Shown here: positions 1-4,394 of the stretch, piece after piece
Layout: every line of letters starts with the position of its first letter
Numbering within the stretch: position 1 is the first letter of the stretch
Origin: Elusimicrobia bacterium CG03_land_8_20_14_0_80_50_18
GTDB taxonomy: Bacteria > CG03
Assembly: GCA_002780705.1 (NCBI GenBank)
Contig: PEUP01000040.1
Location: 2,420 to 8,119 of the forward strand
Direction: 5' to 3'
DNA: 5,700 bases
Program-made: the position numbers and the translations under genes
The notes under the pieces: generated by a model
What the model was told of the DNA's origin: nothing
The model's input: only the letters and a program-made list of their open reading frames with translations
Databases searched by the model: none

Positions 1-296
1 TCGGCCATCATCACGGCTTCGTCGCCGAACAATTCAGTCGCTTTCTCCACTCTTCGCGCTTGCGCGGGGCCTTTTGTTTTTCCCTTATATCCGCGCGTGA
101 CGACCGCTGTTCTCTTTTTTCCCGCAAGCATCCGGCAGAGATCTATGACAAAAGCCGTTTTGCCTGTGCCGCCGGCTGATATGTTTCCGACGGAAATGAC
201 GAAAGAGGGCATGAGCTCTTTTTTGCGGATGCCTTTCGCGTAGAGAAAACGCTTTATTCCCGTTGCCGCGCCGTAGATAAGAGAAGTAAATTTCAT
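1..296 (-). CDS. lpxK: Tetraacyldisaccharide 4'-kinase LpxK, N-terminal part (runs off left edge)
   Basis: LpxK phosphorylates the 4' position of the tetraacyl-disaccharide-1-phosphate lipid A precursor at the cytoplasmic face of the inner membrane. Only the first 98 codons are present, read from the ATG at 296-294 to the left edge; the family is usually about 320-350 residues. Visible signatures are a hydrophobic, basic N-terminal helix (residues 1-22) for membrane contact, the P-loop VGNISAGGTGKT (residues 36-47, with K46 and T47 as nucleotide-binding residues), VVTRGYKG (65-72) and GDEAVMMA (91-98), all in the usual LpxK order and spacing. The start is chosen because MKFTSLIYG matches the normal LpxK N-terminus; an adjacent GTG at 299-297 is possible. 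No Shine-Dalgarno precedes either start. The gene is divergent from folP across 47 bp. It shows the organism makes lipid A. Identity is strong; the C-terminal part cannot be judged. Confidence 0.93.
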   Translation of the reverse strand, partial: MKFTSLIYGAATGIKRFLYAKGIRKKELMPSFVISVGNISAGGTGKTAFVIDLCRMLAGKKRTAVVTRGYKGKTKGPAQARRVEKATELFGDEAVMMA

Positions 297-305
297 CACG
301 GAAAC

Positions 306-334
306 ATTATAACATTTTTGCGTTTTTTTGCTAA
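306..334 (-). promoter_or_regulatory. Candidate lpxK promoter (extended -10), possibly giving a leaderless transcript
   Basis: On the minus strand there is a perfect TATAAT (311-306) preceded by TGt, an extended -10. A 4/6 -35 match, TTAGCA, lies at 334-329 with a 17-bp spacer. Only 9 nt separate the -10 from the lpxK ATG, so transcription starting about 7 nt downstream would leave a leader of roughly 1-4 nt with no room for a ribosome binding site. The elements overlap those proposed for folP on the other strand. The hexamers and spacing are seen directly; promoter activity is inferred. Confidence 0.55.
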
Positions 335-337
335 AAT
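309..337 (+). promoter_or_regulatory. Candidate folP promoter, overlapping the lpxK promoter
   Basis: TAAAAT (332-337, 5/6 match to the -10 consensus) lies 17 bp downstream of ATAACA (309-314, 4/6 match to the -35 consensus). Six bases separate the -10 from the folP ATG, so a start about 7 nt downstream falls on or next to the A of the start codon. An in-frame TAA at 332-334 rules out a start further upstream, and no purine-rich Shine-Dalgarno precedes the ATG. The -35 overlaps the lpxK -10 and the -10 overlaps the lpxK -35, so polymerase could probably occupy only one at a time. The -35 match is modest. Confidence 0.45.
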
Positions 338-343
338 AACCCC

Positions 344-1198
344 ATGGATTGGACAAGCAGAATAAGCGGGAAAAAATACGCCATCCCCCTCGGCGAAAGG
401 ACTTTTGTCATGGGGATAATCAACACATCGCCGGATTCTTTTTCGGGCGACGGTCTCAATTCAGTTGATGATGCTGTCCGCCAGGCCGAGCGTTTTATAA
501 GGGAGGGCGCCGACATTCTTGATGTCGGAGGGCAGTCAACGCGTCCCGGCGCCGAAGCCATAGATGCCGGGGAAGAAATAAGCAGAACCGCCCCTCTCAT
601 AAAAGAGCTGTCTTCAAAATTTGATGTTCCCGTTTCCATTGACACATACAAATCAGAGGTCGCAAGGGCCGCCCTTGAAAACGGCGCCGCCATGATAAAT
701 GACATAAGCGCTTTTCACTTTGATGAGAAGATGGCGGGCCTTGCCTCCGTTTACGGCGTTCCGGTCATACTCATGCACATAAAGGGCATACCTGAAACTA
801 TGCAGAAGGGTGAGATCGTCTATGACGATGTGATTGGCTCTATAAAGAAATATCTGAACAGGGCTGTCAAAAGCGCCCTTGAAGCGGGCATAAGAGAGGA
901 CATGATAATATTGGATCCTGGAATAGGATTCGGCAAGACGGTTGAGCACAATCTCATAATACTCAAACGCCTCGCCGAACTTAAAGAGCTCGGAAAACCC
1001 CTGCTCGTCGGGCCGTCCCGCAAGTCTTTCATAGGAAAAACGCTGAACCTTCCGGAAAACGAGAGGATTGAGGGCACGGCCGCGGCCGTTAGCGCGGCGA
1101 TTATGAACGGGGCGGATATAATCAGGGTGCACGATGTCGCTGAGATGAAGAGGGTAGCGGTCATGACGGATGCTATTGTGAGAGCCGGAGGCGCATAA
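344..1198 (+). CDS. folP: Dihydropteroate synthase
   Basis: Condenses 6-hydroxymethyl-7,8-dihydropterin diphosphate with p-aminobenzoate to give 7,8-dihydropteroate, the sulfonamide-sensitive step of folate synthesis; cytoplasmic TIM barrel. The 284-residue product has the normal length and all family signatures in order: MGIINTSPDSFSGDG (23-37, N27 at the metal/diphosphate site), DVGGQSTRPGA (60-70), VSIDTYKSEVARAAL (97-111, D100), MINDIS (117-122), MHIKGIPETMQ (144-154), LDPGIGFGKT (190-199, D191), GPSRKSFIG (223-231, K227) and RVHDV (261-265, R261 and H263). Q64 replaces the more common Glu of the GGESTRPGA motif, a change also found in functional family members. The ATG at 344 is the first possible start after the in-frame stop at 332-334, and it keeps the family's N-terminal beta strand. 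It heads a tight operon: the next gene starts on the base after its stop. The first gene of the folP-cdaA-ybbR-glmM cluster known in other bacteria is here, but the next genes differ. Confidence 0.97.
   Translation: MDWTSRISGKKYAIPLGERTFVMGIINTSPDSFSGDGLNSVDDAVRQAERFIREGADILDVGGQSTRPGAEAIDAGEEISRTAPLIKELSSKFDVPVSIDTYKSEVARAALENGAAMINDISAFHFDEKMAGLASVYGVPVILMHIKGIPETMQKGEIVYDDVIGSIKKYLNRAVKSALEAGIREDMIILDPGIGFGKTVEHNLIILKRLAELKELGKPLLVGPSRKSFIGKTLNLPENERIEGTAAAVSAAIMNGADIIRVHDVAEMKRVAVMTDAIVRAGGA
1187..1191 (+). promoter_or_regulatory. Shine-Dalgarno for the PD-(D/E)XK nuclease gene
   Basis: GGAGG lies inside the last codons of folP, 7 nt before the ATG at 1199. It supports that start and shows that the directly abutting gene is efficiently translated, unlike the first and third genes of the operon, which lack such a site. 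Confidence 0.8.
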
Positions 1199-1933
1199 AT
1201 GTATCTGAGTTATTCAAAACTGAGCGCTTACGAGAAGTGCCCTTATTCCTACAGGAAAGTTTATATAGACAGGGTGAAGACGCCTTACAAAAAATATTTT
1301 TCCTTCGGTCACTCACTGCATGCGGCGCTTGAAGATTTTTATTCAGGCCGTCTCGCCTACTGGCTGGGGCTGAAGAAGCCCACGAAAGAAAATCTAATCG
1401 CCGCGCTCAGGAGGCGCTGGAAGAGCGAGGGTTACAGTCCCGAGGAGAGCGCCGCGGCTTTTGAAGAAGGGCGGGAACTGCTTGAAAATTATTATGAAGT
1501 TTTTGCTAAAGATAATTTCACCCCGGCCTGGCGCGTTGAACCGCATTTCTCATTTTCAGCAGGCCGTCATCAGGTCGCGGGTTTTATTGACCGGATACAC
1601 AGAAACGGCGGAGGCTTTGAGATAATAGATTACAAGACGCACAGGCGGATACCGGAAAAGGAAACTCTTGAGCGGGATCTTCAACTTCCCATATATTACA
1701 TCGGCTGTACGGAATACTTCAGAAAAAAAATAACAGCGGTCTCATATATTTTTCTGAGGCACGCCAAAAAGGTGAGTTACGATGTGAGCCGTTTTGATAT
1801 AGAAAAGATAAAGCAGCGCATCGGGCTGATAGCGGAGCGCATGGCGCGGGAGAGCGATTTCCTTCCCCGCCGGAACAGCTACTGCGGTTCCTGTGATTTC
1901 AAAAATGAATGCGGCGTCTTCAAGTCTTCATAA
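1199..1933 (+). CDS. RecB/Cas4-like PD-(D/E)XK nuclease with probable 4Fe-4S cluster
   Basis: A stand-alone 244-residue nuclease of the PD-(D/E)XK superfamily (RecB/AddB C-terminal and Cas4 type), expected to cut DNA with divalent metal. In order: YLSYSKLSAYEKCPYSY (2-18) with C14, the typical family opening; a GxxxH motif at 37-41 (H41); GFID (128-131) with D131; IIDYKT (142-147) with D144 and K146; QLPIYY (162-167) with Q162 and Y166, the QxxxY motif; and C229, C232, C238 near the C-terminus. D131-D144-K146 have the same 13- and 2-residue spacing I recall for E. coli RecB D1067-D1080-K1082. C14 with the C-x2-C-x5-C set is the four-cysteine pattern that holds a 4Fe-4S cluster in AddB and Cas4. 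No helicase domain is fused, and no cas or rec genes are nearby. ATG at 1199 directly follows the folP stop and has a GGAGG 7 nt upstream. Superfamily membership is firm; the DNA substrate and repair role are unknown. Confidence 0.87.
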   Translation: MYLSYSKLSAYEKCPYSYRKVYIDRVKTPYKKYFSFGHSLHAALEDFYSGRLAYWLGLKKPTKENLIAALRRRWKSEGYSPEESAAAFEEGRELLENYYEVFAKDNFTPAWRVEPHFSFSAGRHQVAGFIDRIHRNGGGFEIIDYKTHRRIPEKETLERDLQLPIYYIGCTEYFRKKITAVSYIFLRHAKKVSYDVSRFDIEKIKQRIGLIAERMARESDFLPRRNSYCGSCDFKNECGVFKSS

Positions 1934-1934
1934 A

Positions 1935-2897
1935 ATGGATTTCCAGCCGAGAATAAATCAGGTGATCAGAAACGCCGGCATTGTCACCGTGCTGATATTT
2001 TTCGCCCTGCTGTTTCTGGGCTATGACATCAGACTTGGAGAAAACGAGCTGAAGCTTCTCATAATGCTGGCGACACTTCTTGTGCTGAGTGTTTTCATGT
2101 TCTTCTGGGGATGGGAACTTTTCGGTATCAAGAGCATGATAGAAAACATTCCCACCTCTAAAATACGCTCCATGCCCATGGGCATCGTTGAGCTGAAGGG
2201 CGAAGCCCTGGCGAAGTATTCGCTCCTGACAAAACTCAACGGCATAAACTGTGTGTTTTATAAATACAAGGTTGAGAGAATGACGGTCACAGGTTACGGC
2301 AAAAACCGACGGCGGGCATGGAAGGTTATCTCCGAAGGCCAGAGCATAACGCCTTTTTATGTCAGGGATTCTACGGGCTCGGTGCTGATAGAGCCGTTCA
2401 ATTGTGACGCCCTGCTTGAAAGAAAATATTATCATTCGGAAGGTTATTATGACGGCGCTAAAAGATACAGCGAGTGGTATGTGTCTCCCGGAGAAAAGCT
2501 CTATGTCATAGGATACGCGGGAAAAAGCCGCGATGTTATGGCAGGGAGAAAAGAAAAGCTCCTGACCCGTCTCAAAGAAATCAAGGCCTCGCCCGAAGAG
2601 AGCGCGAAATATGACTTGAGCGGAGACGGCAATCTGGACGATCACGAATGGATGACGGCGGTGGAGGAAATCAAAAAAGCGATAGCGCTTGAAGAGGGCT
2701 CAGACGATCTCTGCGATGTCGCCGTGTCGGGTCAGAAAGGCGAAAAGATGCTCATATCCGACAAGAGTGAGAAAGATCTGATTAGCGGCTTCGCGCTGAA
2801 AAGCTTCTTATGTATTTTTGCAGGCTTGGTAATTTTCGCGGTCTCCGCGCACTTTCTCCTCGGCCTTCTGCGTTCGTCGGGGCTTATCGAAAAATAA
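1935..2897 (+). CDS. GIDE (MULAN-like) domain membrane protein with EF-hand-like loop
   Basis: A 320-residue membrane protein. Hydrophobic segments lie at about 14-30, 39-60 and 289-311. Between the second and third is a region I recognise as GIDE-like, the domain found beside the RING in the human E3 ligase MULAN and in many bacterial proteins: IPTSKIRSMPMGIVELKGEA (72-91), a CVFYKYKVE strand (106-114), AWKVISEGQSITPFYVRD (128-145), GSVLIEP (148-154) and GEKLYVIGYA (186-195). After it, residues 227-238 read DLSGDGNLDDHE, with D227, S229, D231, N233, D235 and E238 in the calcium-binding positions of an EF-hand loop, followed by W239 and a helix. There are only four cysteines and no RING, so ubiquitin-ligase activity is not implied. 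Positive charges before the first helix suggest a cytoplasmic N-terminus and, if all three helices cross, a cytoplasmic GIDE/EF-hand region. The ATG at 1935 sits one base after the nuclease stop; no Shine-Dalgarno precedes it, so termination-reinitiation coupling is likely. GTG 1893 and ATG 1905 are alternative starts. Function unknown; lemA lies just downstream. Confidence 0.78.
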   Translation: MDFQPRINQVIRNAGIVTVLIFFALLFLGYDIRLGENELKLLIMLATLLVLSVFMFFWGWELFGIKSMIENIPTSKIRSMPMGIVELKGEALAKYSLLTKLNGINCVFYKYKVERMTVTGYGKNRRRAWKVISEGQSITPFYVRDSTGSVLIEPFNCDALLERKYYHSEGYYDGAKRYSEWYVSPGEKLYVIGYAGKSRDVMAGRKEKLLTRLKEIKASPEESAKYDLSGDGNLDDHEWMTAVEEIKKAIALEEGSDDLCDVAVSGQKGEKMLISDKSEKDLISGFALKSFLCIFAGLVIFAVSAHFLLGLLRSSGLIEK

Positions 2898-2920
2898 TGC
2901 GTATAGTGCGGATGCGTATA
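2897..2920 (+). repeat. Direct repeat ATGCGTATA (two copies, 15-bp period)
   Basis: ATGCGTATA occurs at 2897-2905 and 2912-2920, starting on the last base of the GIDE-gene stop codon. The second copy runs into a perfect TATAAT (2917-2922) and touches the left arm of the inverted repeat. A 9-bp repeat is unlikely by chance in a 215-bp gap. It could be a paired binding site, but TATAAT has no acceptable -35 at 16-18 bp. Confidence 0.6.
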
Positions 2921-3035
2921 ATCCCAAAAAGCGCTTTTTCGCTAGACGGAAAATTTTAACGTCAGACAGTCGCAATTCTTAACGATTTTTTCTCCTAAAT
3001 TTTCCTATATCGCTCTAAAGCGCTTTATTGGGATT
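2920..3035. repeat. Imperfect inverted repeat with AAAGCGCTTT palindromes in both arms
   Basis: The left arm (2920-2937) and right arm (3017-3035) are reverse complements over 18 pairs with one unpaired base: AATCCCA pairs with TGGGATT, then one more pair and AAAGCGCTTT with itself. The arms are 79 bp apart. Each also contains its own perfect palindrome: 14 bp at 2926-2939 (AAAAAGCGCTTTTT) and 12 bp at 3016-3027 (TAAAGCGCTTTA). It could be a two-site operator, a long RNA hairpin between the operons, or the terminal repeats of a small mobile element. The symmetry is seen directly; the role is not known. Confidence 0.75.
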
Positions 3036-3037
3036 GT

Positions 3038-3084
3038 TTGACTTAGTGCGCGGCTTTTATGTTAGTGAGAAAATTTGCTAATAT
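3038..3084 (+). promoter_or_regulatory. Weak candidate promoter elements for the lemA operon
   Basis: TTGACT (3038-3043) is a 5/6 match to the -35 consensus just past the right arm of the inverted repeat, but the hexamer 17 bp further (GTTAGT, 3061-3066) is a poor -10. Alternatively TGcTAATAT (3076-3084) is an extended -10 with a 4/6 hexamer; transcription would then start near 3091 with a leader of about 20 nt that still contains the ribosome binding site. Neither is compelling, but some promoter is expected here because lemA begins a new gene group. Confidence 0.3.
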
Positions 3085-3095
3085 TCAGGAGATGT

Positions 3096-3104
3096 AGAGG
3101 AGGG
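3096..3104 (+). promoter_or_regulatory. Strong Shine-Dalgarno for lemA
   Basis: AGAGGAGGG, containing a perfect AGGAGG at 3098-3103, lies 9 nt before the lemA ATG. It is the strongest ribosome binding site in the window and fixes the lemA start. Confidence 0.88.
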
Positions 3105-3112
3105 CCACACTT

Positions 3113-3670
3113 ATGGATTTAGTTATAGACATTCTGCTCTGGGGCGCGCTGGCGGTGGTGGTGATATACATCATCAAGGTGTACAACAATCTTGTTGTGC
3201 TCAAAAGAAACACGGATAAGGCGTGGTCCAACATAGATGTCCTCCTGAAACAGAGATATGACGAGATTCCGAAGCTGGTGAAGACCGTGAAGGGATATAT
3301 GAAGCACGAGAAATCAACAATTGTTGATGTCATAAAAGCCCGCGGGGCCTGTATTCACGCCGGAAGCGTCGCCGAACAGGGGCAGGCCGAAAACATGCTA
3401 AGCGCCACGCTGGGCAAACTTTTCGCGCTTTCCGAAAAATACCCTGAACTGAAAGCGAACGAGAATTTCGCTCATCTGCAAAGCAGGATAACGCATATAG
3501 AGAATCAGATAGCCGACCGCCGGGAATTTTACAACGACAGCGTGAATGTTTATAACATAAGAATACATCAGTTGCCCGACGCTCTGCTGGCCTCTTTCGT
3601 CGGATATAAGGATGTTGATCTTTTCAGAATAGCAAGCAGAGAAAGACAGGATGTGGACATTGACTTTTAA
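3113..3670 (+). CDS. lemA: LemA family membrane-anchored protein
   Basis: LemA proteins have one N-terminal membrane helix and a long helical-bundle domain; no biochemical function is established for the family. This 185-residue product has the normal length. The membrane helix is at about 4-22, followed by the conserved YNNLVVLKRNTDKAWSNIDV (24-43, with Y24, N25, W38 and D42), the IPKLVKTVKGYMKHE stretch (52-66), LFALSEKYPELKAN (103-116) and IADRREFYNDSVNVYN (133-148), then a short acidic tail. The start is fixed by a strong AGGAGG. The last 20 bp overlap the next gene, so translation of the two is probably coupled. This operon then continues to glmM, while the preceding operon ends with a GIDE-domain membrane protein. 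Family identity is very strong; role is unknown beyond a likely envelope location. Confidence 0.95.
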   Translation: MDLVIDILLWGALAVVVIYIIKVYNNLVVLKRNTDKAWSNIDVLLKQRYDEIPKLVKTVKGYMKHEKSTIVDVIKARGACIHAGSVAEQGQAENMLSATLGKLFALSEKYPELKANENFAHLQSRITHIENQIADRREFYNDSVNVYNIRIHQLPDALLASFVGYKDVDLFRIASRERQDVDIDF

Positions 3671-4394
3671 AGCGGAAGATTTTTTTGACCTGAGCGCTTT
3701 CCCGCACAGAGCTGTGTTTGACGGCATTGGAACGGTCTGGGAAGTGCTGCCGCGTATCGGCGCTTACATCAAAAAAAATATAAAGCCCAATGTGAGCAGA
3801 ATAAGAAAACGCGGCGCGCTTATAACAGAGAAGAAGGTCCTTGAGAACGGCGCGGTCGTTCACGCCGGAGCCATTCTTATGGATGACAGCATAGAGCTGG
3901 GGCCGGGAGTTGTTGTGGAGCCCGGCGCCATGCTCACGGGCCCGGTCATCATAGGGGACAACACCGAAGTGCGGCAGGGCGCTTACATAAGAGGAAAAGT
4001 CCTCGCCGGCGCCGGATGCGTCATCGGCCACGCCACTGAAATTAAAAACGCGGTAATGACAGGGGAAAGCAAGGCCGGCCATTTTGCCTACATAGGAGAC
4101 AGTATTTTAGGAAAAGTTAATCTGGGAGCCGGAACGAAGCTTGCCAATTTCAAGCTCACGAAAGACACAATCAATGTGAGGGATGGCGGTAAAAATATTT
4201 CAACGGGCCTTAGAAAATTCGGAGCCATTCTCGGAGACGGCGTCTCAACCGGCTGCAACTCGGTGACTATGCCCGGAGCCATACTCGGCATGAACTGCAT
4301 GGTGTATCCGAATTTTACCGTCCGGGGAACATGGCCGGCAGGCACGATACTCAAACTGGATATGTCTGCCGCTTCTTTGGAGGAAAACAAATGA
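3651..4394 (+). CDS. GlmU-type acetyltransferase (left-handed beta-helix), no nucleotidyltransferase domain
   Basis: Probably transfers acetyl from acetyl-CoA to glucosamine-1-phosphate, giving N-acetylglucosamine-1-phosphate. Of 247 residues, about 1-45 form a short module (FFDLSAFPHRAVFDGIG, then VWEVLPRI) that also opens related GlmU-like proteins. From about 60 on are hexapeptide repeats of a left-handed beta-helix. Against E. coli GlmU I align R114 with R333, K132 with K351, H144 (in SKAGHFAYIGD) with catalytic H363, Y147 with Y366, N166 (in GAGTKLANF) with N377, and K189 with K392, so the acetyltransferase site looks intact. The pyrophosphorylase domain of full GlmU (about 230 residues with a GxGTRM loop) is absent. 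The ATG at 3651 overlaps lemA by 20 bp and keeps the conserved N-terminal module; only a weak purine stretch precedes it. The stop overlaps glmM by 4 bp, and the neighbour makes the proposed substrate. A different sugar-phosphate substrate is possible. Confidence 0.85.
   Translation: MWTLTFKAEDFFDLSAFPHRAVFDGIGTVWEVLPRIGAYIKKNIKPNVSRIRKRGALITEKKVLENGAVVHAGAILMDDSIELGPGVVVEPGAMLTGPVIIGDNTEVRQGAYIRGKVLAGAGCVIGHATEIKNAVMTGESKAGHFAYIGDSILGKVNLGAGTKLANFKLTKDTINVRDGGKNISTGLRKFGAILGDGVSTGCNSVTMPGAILGMNCMVYPNFTVRGTWPAGTILKLDMSAASLEENK
4379..4383 (+). promoter_or_regulatory. Shine-Dalgarno for glmM
   Basis: GGAGG lies 7 nt before the glmM ATG, within the last codons of the acetyltransferase gene. Together with the ATGA stop/start overlap at 4391-4394 it supports coupled and efficient translation of glmM. 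Confidence 0.82.

Larger units (their letters stand above)
2898..3112. other. Non-coding gap between the folP and lemA operons
   Basis: This is the only sizeable intergenic space in the window. It is more AT-rich than the flanking genes and has no plausible reading frame. It carries the direct repeat, the inverted repeat, TTAACG twice in its AT-rich centre (2956-2961 and 2979-2984), weak promoter-like hexamers and the lemA ribosome binding site. No standard intrinsic terminator is visible: the 2926-2939 palindrome would form only a weak A-U stem, and the alternative AGCG/CGCT stem (2930-2943) has four pairs. Confidence 0.6.

Noticed and set aside
653..1132. 159-codon minus-strand frame inside folP
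   Set aside because: folP is complete with all motifs; the antisense frame has no recognisable features.
1199..1933. Part of a CRISPR-Cas system because of Cas4 likeness
   Set aside because: There are no repeat-spacer units and no cas1 or cas2 in the window; the same fold and cysteine pattern occur in AddB and in stand-alone repair nucleases.
1893..1934. Upstream GTG (1893) or ATG (1905) starts for the GIDE protein
   Set aside because: They would add a Ser-rich stretch overlapping the nuclease's cysteine-coding end. ATG 1935 lies one base past the stop and directly precedes the first membrane helix. No Shine-Dalgarno favours any of the three.
1920..2645. 241-codon minus-strand frame opposite the GIDE gene
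   Set aside because: No domain or ribosome binding site, and composition typical of an antisense shadow; the plus-strand frame has membrane helices and domain motifs.
1935..2897. Bacterial ubiquitin ligase
   Set aside because: The GIDE domain is only the partner domain of MULAN. No RING cysteine/histidine set exists here, so ligase activity cannot be claimed.
2926..2943. Intrinsic terminator after the GIDE gene
   Set aside because: The palindrome AAAAAGCGCTTTTT has only A-U pairs outside a GCGC core that must form the loop, and the alternative AGCG/CGCT stem has four pairs. Neither is a strong stem followed by a U run.
3087..3097. Start-stop mini-ORF (ATG TAG) before lemA
   Set aside because: The AGGAG in front of it touches the ATG with no spacer, and the same region is part of the lemA ribosome binding area, so it is most likely chance.
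3624..4082. 152-codon minus-strand frame across the lemA/acetyltransferase overlap
   Set aside because: It is opposite two well-supported genes and has no domain or start signal.
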